A stretch of 64,000 bases of DNA from an uncultured Spartobacteria bacterium (lineage in GTDB: Bacteria; Verrucomicrobiota; Verrucomicrobiia; Chthoniobacterales; Chthoniobacteraceae), in NCBI GenBank assembly GCA_903919125.1, contig CAIXGS010000038.1, positions 54,315 through 118,314 on the forward strand, given 5' to 3'. The position numbers and the translations under genes were made by a program. Below are positions 24,728-33,000 of the stretch, in pieces. Under the pieces are notes generated by a model, which was not told the DNA's origin, made no database searches, and worked only from the letters and a program-made list of their open reading frames with translations. How positions within the stretch are numbered: the first letter of the stretch is position 1; each line of letters opens with the position of its first letter.

Positions 24728-24776
24728 AACCCAGAACCCTGAACTAAGAACAAAGAACCCAGAACTAAGAACTCTT
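24728..24776. repeat. Heptanucleotide array between the prepilin gene and argJ
   Basis: Seven 7-base units: AACCCAG, AACCCTG, AACTAAG, AACAAAG, AACCCAG, AACTAAG, AACTCTT, then AAAG. The last part shares the 17-mer AACCCAGAACTAAGAAC with the array at 34391-34439, and both end in a short CTnAAAG-like tail. It fills the space between two convergent genes. Confidence 0.9.
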
Positions 24777-24800
24777 AAAGCCCCTTTCCCCACTCTCCCT

Positions 24801-26015
24801 CTACTCGCCCATATTAAGCGTCACATAATCAGTGCTCAAATCCGTGGTAAAGACGGTATACTCCGCCTTACCAAGATGAAGATCCACGGTGACGCAGAAG
24901 CGGTCTTGCGCCACCACCCGCTGTAATTGCTCCACTGGAGTAGAACTCGCCACCCCGCCTTTAACGGCCAAAGTCCCACCGTAATAGATGTCGACTAGTT
25001 CCTCCCTCATCTTTATCCCCGAGTAACCGATCGCATCCATGATCCGTCCCCAATTCGGGTCGCCCCCAAACCACGCGCATTTCACTAGGCACGATTTTGC
25101 GATCGCCTCGGCGGCCCGGCGCGCATCGCTGAAGGAGGTCGCTCCATTGACATGTACCTCGACAAACTTTGTCACGCCCTCGCCGTCCTCCACAATCATC
25201 TTGGCTAACGAAAGCGTCACGTGATCCAGCGCGCGCTGAAAGCGTTCGAAATCGGCTGTTCCCAAACGAAGAGGAGCGTTCTTCGCCTGCGCATTAGCAA
25301 GCATCAGCACGGTATCGTTGGTGCTCATATCGCCGTCGACGGTAATGCGATTAAACGAATGTTCCACTGAAACCGCAAGCGCCTGTTGGAGTTCCGCCTT
25401 TTCAATGCACGCGTCAGTGGTGATGAAGCAAAGCATGGTCGCCATGTTGGGATCTATCATCCCCGCCCCTTTGGCCACTGCGCCGATGCGAATGCTTCCG
25501 GAAGAAAGCTGAACTTCCACCGCGATCTCCTTTTTGACAGTGTCGCTAGTCATGATCGCCTCGGCGACTGCGTGGGAACCGGTTGAAATTACTTTTGAGC
25601 TCAACTCCTGAATGGAGTGCTCCAGTTTTTCTATCGGTAACTGCACCCCGATTCGTCCCGTGGAGCACACTAGAATCTGCCGCCCCTTCACTCCCAAAGC
25701 CTTTGCGGCCGCCTGGGTCATGCGCTTGGCGCCTTCAATACCCGGCACCCCAGTGCATGCATTCGCGTTGCCAGCGTTCGCCACAATGGCAACGACTTCT
25801 GCTGAGCGTAGATGCACCTTTGAGACTCGTACCGGCGCCGCCTTGACGCGGTTGGTAGTGAAGGTGCCTGCGGCAACCGCCGGGAACTCTGACACAATCA
25901 TCGCCAAATCAGGACGATCAGGATTGGACGCTTTGATGCCGCAATAAATGCTACCAGTTAAGAACCCAGCTGGTGCATTGAGGCCGCCGGGAATTTCAGA
26001 AAAGACAGAGGACAT
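24801..26015 (-). CDS. argJ: Bifunctional glutamate N-acetyltransferase/amino-acid acetyltransferase
   Basis: A 404-residue ArgJ, which transfers the acetyl group from N-acetylornithine to glutamate in the cyclic arginine pathway. The self-cleavage site is KGAGMIDPNMATML, with the nucleophilic Thr near residue 192 after Ala-Met, splitting the protein into alpha and beta chains. The early segment GTFTTNRVKAAPV and the mid motif NRITVDGDMSTNDT are family signatures. It ends in a convergent position against the prepilin gene. argC lies 96 bases upstream on the same strand, so the two are likely co-transcribed in the order argC-argJ. Confidence 0.97.
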   Translation of the reverse strand: MSSVFSEIPGGLNAPAGFLTGSIYCGIKASNPDRPDLAMIVSEFPAVAAGTFTTNRVKAAPVRVSKVHLRSAEVVAIVANAGNANACTGVPGIEGAKRMTQAAAKALGVKGRQILVCSTGRIGVQLPIEKLEHSIQELSSKVISTGSHAVAEAIMTSDTVKKEIAVEVQLSSGSIRIGAVAKGAGMIDPNMATMLCFITTDACIEKAELQQALAVSVEHSFNRITVDGDMSTNDTVLMLANAQAKNAPLRLGTADFERFQRALDHVTLSLAKMIVEDGEGVTKFVEVHVNGATSFSDARRAAEAIAKSCLVKCAWFGGDPNWGRIMDAIGYSGIKMREELVDIYYGGTLAVKGGVASSTPVEQLQRVVAQDRFCVTVDLHLGKAEYTVFTTDLSTDYVTLNMGE

Positions 26016-26111
26016 GGGGAGAACGGGAAACCTGATTAACAGATAAATTAGGCTTTTCTGAAAGCGAATTTTCCAGATGAAATGTTTGTTAGTGGAGAAG
26101 GAACCAAAAGT

Positions 26112-27152
26112 TTACATCAACCCGCTAGATTCAGCCCAACCACACATCACATTCAGACATTGCACAGCTTGCCCAGCCGCGCCCTTTACAAGGTTGTCTT
26201 CCACACTCAGCAAAAGGACACGTCCCGTCCTCGGATCATGACGCCACGCAATATCGATGAAGTTGGTATTCGTGACATGACGCGTTTCAGGTAAGGCGTT
26301 TCCCTCCAACAACCGCACGAATCCGCCGCGCGCGTACGCCTCGTGCAGGACCGCTCCGATGCGCTCCGGAGCCACACCCGCGCGCGGTTTGGCGTAGATC
26401 GTCGAATGGATGCCGCGTGTTACTGGAGCCAAGTGAGGCGTAAAGCTAATGCACACCGACTCTCCGGCGGCCAAGGAAAGCTCCTGTTCGATTTCCGCCA
26501 AGTGCCGATGCTTCGGCACCCCGTAAGCGCGAATATTTTCGTTACACTCCGCGTACAAATAATCCACCTTCGCCGTACGTCCCGCCCCGCTTACCCCGCT
26601 CATACTACTGACGTGAATGCTGTCAGGCTCGAGTAGATTCTGCTTCAGTAAAGGAATTAACGGCAACAAGATACTCGTGGGATAACATCCTGCACAGGCC
26701 ACCAGCTTCGCTTCCTTGAGCGCCTCGCGGTAAACTTCGACCAAGCCGTAAACGCTGGTTTGCGCGAGCGCCGGCTCCTGCAAGGGCGCGCCGTAAAAAT
26801 CCTCATACACCGCCACATCCTTGATCCTAAAATCCGCGCTCATATCAATCACGCGCAATCCCGCGCGAAGCAGCGGGCCAGCGAACTCATGAGCCAGCCC
26901 GTGCGGCAATGCTAAGAAGGCGACTTCTGTGCCCGCTGCAACAATCGCGTCGACCTCCGAGTTGATGAACACCAGGTCCGAGTAGCGCAACCCCTCGAAA
27001 CGCGGGAAAACATTTCCCATACGCTCTCCCACCAACTGCCGAGAAGTAAGGGCGACCAACTGCGTATGGGGATGGCCCACTAATATCCGCACCAACTCCT
27101 CCCCTGAGTAGCCACTTGCGCCAACCACTGCGACCTTGAGCAAAGTATCCAT
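26112..27152 (-). CDS. argC: N-acetyl-gamma-glutamyl-phosphate reductase
   Basis: A 346-residue ArgC, which reduces N-acetyl-glutamyl phosphate to the semialdehyde with NADPH in arginine synthesis. The start is set at the ATG at 27152 (MDTLLKVAVVGASGYSG), giving the NADP-binding GASGYSG near residue 12. The active-site Cys is in CAGCYPTS near residue 154, and the later His-rich segment KHRHLAEIE is conserved. The frame upstream of this ATG lacks homology. It forms a likely operon with argJ. Confidence 0.96.
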   Translation of the reverse strand: MDTLLKVAVVGASGYSGEELVRILVGHPHTQLVALTSRQLVGERMGNVFPRFEGLRYSDLVFINSEVDAIVAAGTEVAFLALPHGLAHEFAGPLLRAGLRVIDMSADFRIKDVAVYEDFYGAPLQEPALAQTSVYGLVEVYREALKEAKLVACAGCYPTSILLPLIPLLKQNLLEPDSIHVSSMSGVSGAGRTAKVDYLYAECNENIRAYGVPKHRHLAEIEQELSLAAGESVCISFTPHLAPVTRGIHSTIYAKPRAGVAPERIGAVLHEAYARGGFVRLLEGNALPETRHVTNTNFIDIAWRHDPRTGRVLLLSVEDNLVKGAAGQAVQCLNVMCGWAESSGLM

Positions 27153-27301
27153 GCTGCGGAGTAATCTAGCCCACGGGCGTAGACATGGAATCTCAAAAAA
27201 CAAAGCCATCTAGCCATTGCGATGCGTTGTCTTGAACAACATTGCTTGAAAAATCGGCGGCGAGGACGGACGAATGACGCGGTCTGCCACTTGTTTTATC
27301 T

Positions 27302-28258
27302 ATGTCGGCCTTTCCTCATTCATTTTCCTTCGATCCGACTTACGGGTACGAACTGGCCGAACTTCTTAAAATTGAGCCTCCAAAGGCGCCGGCTGATTTT
27401 GAGTCATTCTGGCAGCTTAGTTATCAGACCGCCTTGGCAGTGGATCCGCGCCCGACCTTGCGGCGCTCCGCTCTTCAAAACGAGGAATACCTCGTCTACG
27501 ACATCGAGTACCGCTCCACAGGCGTTTTCACCATCGGGGGCTGGTTGCTGTTGCCACGCAATGGAATAGTGAAGCGCGCGCTGATTGTGGGCCACGGATA
27601 CGGCGGACGCACCGGCCCTGATTTCGCGCTCCCAATTCGCGACGCAGCGGTTCTTTTCCCCTGCTTTCGCGGCCTGTCACGAAGCGCCCGCGCCCCCATC
27701 TCCACCAACCCGCAATGGCATGTTCTTCACGACTTGCACCAGCGTGACCGTTATATCATGCGAGGCTGCGCAGAGGATCTCTGGCTGGGTGTGTCCGCGC
27801 TACTCACGCTTTATCCCTGGATAAAAGGACGCATCGGCTACATGGGCACGAGTTTGGGCGGCGGGATCGGTGCGCTGGCTTTGCCTTGGGAAACGCGTAT
27901 TGCGCGCGGCCACTTCTGTATCCCGACCTTTGGGCATCAGGAACTGCGGTTGAGCTTTGAATCAAACGGCAGCCTCTCGGCGATTCGCAGCTTTTACAAA
28001 CAACACCCTGAGGTTGTGGAAACGTTACTTTATTTTGACGCAGCCGTCGCCGCCTCGTTTCTCAGGCAGCCTATTCACATGGCAGCCGCAGCGTTCGACC
28101 CCATGGTTCCGCCTCCCGGACAATTCGCCATCTACAACGCGTTACCGGGAAAAAAGCAGCTCCTTGTGCTTGCAGCAGGCCACTTCGAATACGCGGACAA
28201 ACCCAAGCAAGAGAAAATTTTAGAACAGCAGCTCAAAGAATTTTTTTCGTCGCTATGA
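27302..28258 (+). CDS. Acetyl xylan esterase-like (CE7) alpha/beta hydrolase
   Basis: A 318-residue cytoplasmic-looking hydrolase. The start YGYELAELLKIEPPKAPADFESFW is the opening typical of CE7 acetyl xylan esterases/cephalosporin deacetylases. The oxyanion region is GHGYGGR (about 96), the nucleophile lies in GTSLGGG (about 181; CE7 members usually show GxSQGG), and the late Asp (FDPMVPP) and His (AAGHFEY) complete the triad. It probably removes acetyl groups from oligosaccharides taken up by the cell. The next gene overlaps it by four bases (ATGA). Confidence 0.85.
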   Translation: MSAFPHSFSFDPTYGYELAELLKIEPPKAPADFESFWQLSYQTALAVDPRPTLRRSALQNEEYLVYDIEYRSTGVFTIGGWLLLPRNGIVKRALIVGHGYGGRTGPDFALPIRDAAVLFPCFRGLSRSARAPISTNPQWHVLHDLHQRDRYIMRGCAEDLWLGVSALLTLYPWIKGRIGYMGTSLGGGIGALALPWETRIARGHFCIPTFGHQELRLSFESNGSLSAIRSFYKQHPEVVETLLYFDAAVAASFLRQPIHMAAAAFDPMVPPPGQFAIYNALPGKKQLLVLAAGHFEYADKPKQEKILEQQLKEFFSSL

Positions 28259-28983
28259 ACCGCGAATACCACCGTTGGCACAGCCCGAGATTGAACCGCC
28301 AAATGGAGCTTTTGGTGTTTGGTCATGCCGGCGCCAGAGTGCTCGTCTTCCCGACGCGCGACGGCCGTTTTTGGGAACACGAAGCGCTGCGTCTGGTGGA
28401 TTCCATTGCGCCAAAGATCCACGCTGGGCTTCTGCAACTCTTCTGCCTGGATTCCATCGACCACGAAAGTTTCTACTGTTATTGGAACCATCCTTCGGGA
28501 CGTATCAGACGCCACATAGAGTTTGAAAAGTACGTTCTTCAGGAAGTCCTGCCGTTCATGAACCAGAAAAACAAGCACCCCTGCACGATCGCTCATGGTT
28601 GCAGTCTGGGAGCCTTTCACGCCGTGAACATCGCCCTGCGCCATCCCTATTTGTTTCAAAAACTTTGCGCATTCTCAGGGCGTTACGATCTCACTCTCGC
28701 CGTCGAACACTTCCGCAACCTCTTCGATGGGTACTACGACGAGGACATTTATTTTAACACGCCCACCCATTTTCTCGGGCAACTAAACAGCGAGCTCCTA
28801 TTAGAGCATCTGCGCCGCATGGACATCGTGCTGACCATCGGCGCGGAAGATCCCTTTTTGGGTAACAATCGTCATTTAAGCCGCTTGTTGGATGCGAAGC
28901 GCGTTTCTCATTCGTTACACGTGTGGGACGGGCGTGCCCATCGGGGCTCGGCCTGGCGAAAGATGCTGCCGTTGTACTTGTAA
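28255..28983 (+). CDS. Putative esterase (esterase D-like family)
   Basis: A 242-residue alpha/beta hydrolase of the putative esterase (feruloyl esterase/antigen 85-like) group. The nucleophile lies in HGCSLGAFHA (about 115-124), an Asp in GAEDPFLGN and a late His in WDGRAHRG complete a plausible triad. No signal peptide is seen. The ATGA overlap with the acetyl xylan esterase gene indicates translational coupling, so both may act on esterified carbohydrates. The substrate is not identified. Confidence 0.8.
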   Translation: MNREYHRWHSPRLNRQMELLVFGHAGARVLVFPTRDGRFWEHEALRLVDSIAPKIHAGLLQLFCLDSIDHESFYCYWNHPSGRIRRHIEFEKYVLQEVLPFMNQKNKHPCTIAHGCSLGAFHAVNIALRHPYLFQKLCAFSGRYDLTLAVEHFRNLFDGYYDEDIYFNTPTHFLGQLNSELLLEHLRRMDIVLTIGAEDPFLGNNRHLSRLLDAKRVSHSLHVWDGRAHRGSAWRKMLPLYL

Positions 28984-29080
28984 AGCGTGGCGCAGCAAGG
29001 GCAGATGTTAAAACCTGTTGAGTTGTGTAATACTTACACTTGCTAGCGAAAGCCGAGGAGCTCTCACTATCAAACTACTC

Positions 29081-29770
29081 ATGGACGAGCAAATTCCCTT
29101 CTTTCATAACGTACAACTCGCCGACAATCCCGAACCGCGCTGCCCCTGCGTGGTGGTGCTCGACGTCTCGAGTTCCATGAGCGGTGATGCCATTGAGGCA
29201 CTCAACCGAGGCGTAGGGCAATTCATTCAGGAGCTTTCAGCGGACAGCCTTGCGAACCGACGCGTGGAAGTCGCCATTGTCACCTTTGGGAGCTCCGTCC
29301 AATTGGCGGCCGACTTCACCTCCCCGCGCAGCCTCATCGCGCCGCACTTCACAGCCGACGGCGCCACCCCCATGGGCGAGGCCGTCGTGCGCGCCTACTC
29401 CGTGCTCGAATCGCGCAAGGAGGAATATCGCCGCGCCGGAGTATCCTACTTCCGGCCCTGGATGTTCTTGCTCACCGACGGAGAGCCAACCGACACTCAT
29501 TCCAAACACTGGAAAGATGCCATTCGCCTGGTTCACGAGGGGGAGGCCAATAAACGCCTGCTTTTTTTCGGGGTAGCGGTGAACGACGCAGATCAAGCCG
29601 TGCTCAACGCGCTATGCCCGCCTAAGCGCCCGTCGCTCAAACTGAAAGGTCTACATTTTGGGGAATTATTCAGCTGGCTAACCGCCTCACTAAAATCTGC
29701 CTCCGCGAGTGCGCCGGGAAGTGCCATTAAATTGCCGCCCACCAGCGGATGGGCTTCTATCGAAGTGTAA
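29081..29770 (+). CDS. VWA-domain protein, TerY/YegL-like
   Basis: A 229-residue protein with one von Willebrand factor A domain. The start at the ATG at 29081 gives MDEQIPFFHNVQLADNPEP, as in YegL/TerY-like proteins; a longer reading adds 21 unsupported residues. The MIDAS metal site is DVSSSMSGD (about 28-36), with the conserved Thr in DGATPMGEA and Asp in LLTDGEPTD. It is followed 44 bases later by a kinase with a helix-hairpin-helix region. This pairing matches two of the three parts of the TerY-P triad (VWA, PP2C phosphatase, kinase) known from Ter-related stress/defence loci and E. coli yegI-yegK-yegL. The phosphatase is not next to it. Confidence 0.85.
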   Translation: MDEQIPFFHNVQLADNPEPRCPCVVVLDVSSSMSGDAIEALNRGVGQFIQELSADSLANRRVEVAIVTFGSSVQLAADFTSPRSLIAPHFTADGATPMGEAVVRAYSVLESRKEEYRRAGVSYFRPWMFLLTDGEPTDTHSKHWKDAIRLVHEGEANKRLLFFGVAVNDADQAVLNALCPPKRPSLKLKGLHFGELFSWLTASLKSASASAPGSAIKLPPTSGWASIEV

Positions 29771-29814
29771 TAAATTGATGGTAGAAACTGTTCAGCTTCA
29801 AATGTCCCTGAGCT

Positions 29815-31680
29815 ATGCCCGTTTTCGATGAAACTGGGCGGGCATGGGATCTTGGCCCAAAAATAGCCGCCGGTGGTGAAGGCGTTGTGCATCAACTGGT
29901 ACACTCGCCGGAGTATTGCGCAAAAGTCTACCACGCCGCACCGCTCTCTGCCTTCAAGCAAGCGAAACTCAGGACGTTGTGCGGTTTACCGAAAGAGCTC
30001 AGGGAAACGCTCGCTCTCCCGCTGAGTCTTATATTTTCGCAAAAATCTAGGGAACAAGCTATTGGAGTGATTTTGCCCTTCGTAAAAGGGCACGATATTT
30101 TCGAGCTCTACAATCCTCAAAGTCGCAGAGAGCACTTTCAAAAAGCTGATTTCGCTTTTCTCGTAGAAACGGCACGCAACCTCTCCATAGCGTTCAAAGT
30201 CCTCCATGAAAACGGAATAGTGATGGGCGACGTGAACGAGCAAAACATCAAGGTTCGACCTGATGGGACGCTCAGTCTGATCGACTGTGACAGTTTTCAA
30301 ATCGACCGTTACGGCCAGCGTTACCACTGCAACGTCGGGACGCCCCTATGGACGCCGCCCGAATTGCAGGGCGTTTCACTCGCCGAACTCGAGCGAACTG
30401 CTAACCATGATGCTTTTGGGCTGGCACAACTCATTTTCCTGCTGCTGTTTGCAGGCCGCTATCCCTTCGCTGGGAAGCCTCTCACCTCCGAACCGCTACC
30501 GCCGGAAGCCGCGATAGCGAAGTTCGCCTTCGCCTTCGACCCCACTCCGCAAGAGCGCCTGTTGGAGCCTCCTCCGACGGCTCCGCCCTTCAAATCGCTA
30601 CCCCCGGCACTCCGAAATCTTTTTTTGCGCGCATTCCGCCGAGGTTCACAGCTCCATGGAGCCCGCCCCTCACCTAGTGAGTGGGTCACGGAGCTAACTG
30701 CCTTGGCTGGAAGCTTACGGCAATGTGCGGCCTCATCTGCTCATTTACACTGGAAGGGAAGCGAGGGATGTCCTTGGTGTAATATTTTACAAACTGCACG
30801 TGTGGAATTATTTCCTGCACCACCAGGCGCCCTTCCGAAACGTGAGGACTCCCTCGGATTGCTTAACGACTGGGCGCCTCGTCTTCTGGCCGTAAGCTTC
30901 GAGCCTCTTCAATTTGGCCTGCCATCCGCCACACTGCAAACTGCGGCAGTAAACGCACTTGAGCTTGAATTAAAATCATGGATGCCGGGGTTTCTGCGGC
31001 AAATTCCATTTGTCCAAAGAAACCTTAATGCGAGCCATTTAGTCGAACTAAAGACCCGCTTATCCCAAGCCAGCCAGACTCTGGGCCACTTTTCCAATCA
31101 AGCCTCCGCTCTTTATTTACAGAACTTTGCCCACGCACAACCCTTTCTCAAAAGCGCGCACGAGACCGCCGCCAAAATTAAGAATATCGGTTCCCCGAAC
31201 TCCAAGGCCATCGCTCAAGTACTGTCCGACCATCGAGAACAAGCGTTACAGCGTCACTTAGAAAGGCAACTGCTCTACCGTGCGCAAGTCGCTGGTTTGG
31301 GGCAGAGTCGCTTGGCCACCCTGCAATCCTATCACGTCATTACTGCGTGGGACGTCACGGAGTCCACGCTCATGGCGCTTCCTGGATTCGGCATGACACT
31401 CACCCGCAAAATCCTGCAATGGCGCAGGCTCCATGAACAAAACTTCCACCGGTCCTACCGTCCACCCACGTCCGTTCAAAACGATCCTTCCTTTACGGCT
31501 GCGGCCCAAAGGGAAGCCGCCGAACTCATCACCTACGGCAAGCTGTTGCTAGAGCGAATCCGCGAGGCTCAAGCCGCTTACGGCAGCTCTTTTGAAACGC
31601 TCCAAGCAGCGTATCACAATGCTTACGCAAGATGGAGCGCGCTGGAAACTCGGATTAAACAGCTCAGCGCGATGCCGTAA
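29815..31680 (+). CDS. Protein kinase with zinc-knuckle-like and helix-hairpin-helix regions (YegI-like)
   Basis: A 621-residue protein. Kinase domain, about 10-270: glycine loop IAAGGEGVVHQL, Lys in CAKVY, catalytic loop GDVNEQN (Asp about 143) and DCD in place of DFG. The middle contains GCPWC with a nearby His (about 310-320), reminiscent of a zinc knuckle. After a helical part (about 350-480), a helix-hairpin-helix-like segment LATLQSYHVI...MALPGFGMTLTRKIL (about 500-530) could bind nucleic acid. This is the architecture of YegI/TerY-P triad kinases. With the adjacent VWA protein it forms a two-gene unit. No PP2C gene is present here; a solitary PP2C elsewhere in the genome could act with it. 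Confidence 0.85.
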   Translation: MPVFDETGRAWDLGPKIAAGGEGVVHQLVHSPEYCAKVYHAAPLSAFKQAKLRTLCGLPKELRETLALPLSLIFSQKSREQAIGVILPFVKGHDIFELYNPQSRREHFQKADFAFLVETARNLSIAFKVLHENGIVMGDVNEQNIKVRPDGTLSLIDCDSFQIDRYGQRYHCNVGTPLWTPPELQGVSLAELERTANHDAFGLAQLIFLLLFAGRYPFAGKPLTSEPLPPEAAIAKFAFAFDPTPQERLLEPPPTAPPFKSLPPALRNLFLRAFRRGSQLHGARPSPSEWVTELTALAGSLRQCAASSAHLHWKGSEGCPWCNILQTARVELFPAPPGALPKREDSLGLLNDWAPRLLAVSFEPLQFGLPSATLQTAAVNALELELKSWMPGFLRQIPFVQRNLNASHLVELKTRLSQASQTLGHFSNQASALYLQNFAHAQPFLKSAHETAAKIKNIGSPNSKAIAQVLSDHREQALQRHLERQLLYRAQVAGLGQSRLATLQSYHVITAWDVTESTLMALPGFGMTLTRKILQWRRLHEQNFHRSYRPPTSVQNDPSFTAAAQREAAELITYGKLLLERIREAQAAYGSSFETLQAAYHNAYARWSALETRIKQLSAMP

Positions 31681-31693
31681 GGCGCTAAACGCT

Positions 31694-32356
31694 TTATTCT
31701 CCTGCAATTACAAGCGCAATTTCTCCCTTCGCAGGGTGTGCCGTGTAATGAGCAAGCAACTCGCCAGCAAGGCCGCGGCGGTACTCTTCAAACTGCTTGG
31801 TGAGCTCACGCGCGACGCATAGCATTCTCTCGGGAATCAGCCGATTACAGGCCTCTAATGTTTTAAGAATACGATGCGGCGATTCAAAAAAGATCGTCGT
31901 CTCCGCGCGCGCGCCCGCTGCCGTAATCTCTCGCTCACGTCCGCCGCTTTTAACTGGCAAGAAGCCTCCAAACAAAAACCGTTCCGTGGAAAAGCCCGAG
32001 CCCACCAAAGCAGTCAGCACGGCGCTCGCTCCTGGAATCACCGTGTAGGGAAGCTGTTGTGCAATACACGCCCGCAACAAGCGGTGGCCTGGGTCGGAAA
32101 TAGCCGGCAATCCTGCGTCCGTAATCACCGCAACGGAACGTCCAGCTTGAAGATCCACCAAAAGCTCCGCGGTGCGCCGAGCCTCGTTGTGTGCGTGGTA
32201 CGAAACCATTCGCGCTTTGATCTCAAAGTGGCGCAAGAGATGGCCCGAATGTCGAGTATCCTCCGCGGCCACAAGGTCGACAGAACGCAAAACTTCCAGA
32301 GCGCGGGCAGAAATATCCCCCAGATTGCCAATTGGTGTCGCAACGAGGTAGAGCAC
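31694..32356 (-). CDS. rsmI: 16S rRNA (cytidine-2'-O)-methyltransferase
   Basis: A 220-residue SAM-dependent tetrapyrrole-methylase-fold enzyme that methylates the 2'-OH of C1402 in 16S rRNA. The N-terminal LVATPIGNLGDISARAL and AEDTRHSGHLL are hallmarks, as are GLPAISDPG and the C-terminal FFESPHRI. It is shorter than E. coli RsmI (286) because the C-terminal HTH-like extension is missing, as in some other bacteria. The stop lies 13 bases before the convergent kinase stop. It ends a likely unit bamD-like/lptE/rsmI. Confidence 0.95.
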   Translation of the reverse strand: MLYLVATPIGNLGDISARALEVLRSVDLVAAEDTRHSGHLLRHFEIKARMVSYHAHNEARRTAELLVDLQAGRSVAVITDAGLPAISDPGHRLLRACIAQQLPYTVIPGASAVLTALVGSGFSTERFLFGGFLPVKSGGREREITAAGARAETTIFFESPHRILKTLEACNRLIPERMLCVARELTKQFEEYRRGLAGELLAHYTAHPAKGEIALVIAGE

Positions 32357-32368
32357 AGGGCAGTTCGT

Positions 32369-32965
32369 CTACCAACCTTCGCTCAAATAACTCGTCAAAC
32401 GCACAGAGGCATCCTCAGCCGCTTGCGAAATAGCTTGGCGCTCGTCTCGGTTCACATCCGCAGTTAACGGATTTGAGCTGCTCACAAAGAAGCTGGATGT
32501 GCCACGTACTTCACGTTTAAACACACTTTTACCAGTGCTCTTTTCTTGCACATCTACCTTGAGCACAAGATCCAGAGTAAACTCACTGGTCTGATAAAAA
32601 TCAGCTAAAATTCCTTTGCTCGCATTGTTGCGGACACTCCGGGCCGGTTGCCGATCCAGCTTATCCACAGTACACAGCACCACAGCGTCTGCGTCTTTTT
32701 CCGAAACTACGTGATACGTGCCGTCCTGCTGGAGCTGTTTGATGAGGACATTTGCAAACAGCACCTCCAAACGAGGTTCCAGCGTGTTGTTTTTAAACGC
32801 AGGCACCGCGAGCGTTCGTACCTGCGCCATAGCAGCAGGTTTCACCGGTCCCAGATGGTAGCCGGCACATCCGGAAGTGCCTGCCGACAGTAAAACGAGC
32901 GAGGCAAGTGAAAAAATGCGCCGCACAAAAAGAAGTGCGGGCTCAGTTACGCGAGGAGGTGCCAT
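32369..32965 (-). CDS. lptE: LptE-like LPS-assembly lipoprotein
   Basis: A 198-residue protein. The start is the ATG at 32965 (MAPPRVTEP); the longer reading needs a TTG. The signal ends with a lipobox LSAGTSGCAGYHLG, with Cys near residue 33. The body follows the LptE pattern: TLAVPAFKNNTLEPRLEVLFANVL (early) and RLTSYL at the end. LptE plugs the LptD barrel in the outer membrane and helps place lipopolysaccharide. Its place between a BamD-like gene and rsmI is common for outer-membrane biogenesis clusters. Identity is by fold pattern rather than by strong sequence identity. Confidence 0.8.
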   Translation of the reverse strand: MAPPRVTEPALLFVRRIFSLASLVLLSAGTSGCAGYHLGPVKPAAMAQVRTLAVPAFKNNTLEPRLEVLFANVLIKQLQQDGTYHVVSEKDADAVVLCTVDKLDRQPARSVRNNASKGILADFYQTSEFTLDLVLKVDVQEKSTGKSVFKREVRGTSSFFVSSSNPLTADVNRDERQAISQAAEDASVRLTSYLSEGW

Positions 32966-33000
32966 AGCTGGGCAAAAAAGCAAAGCGAACCGATTTTCAA

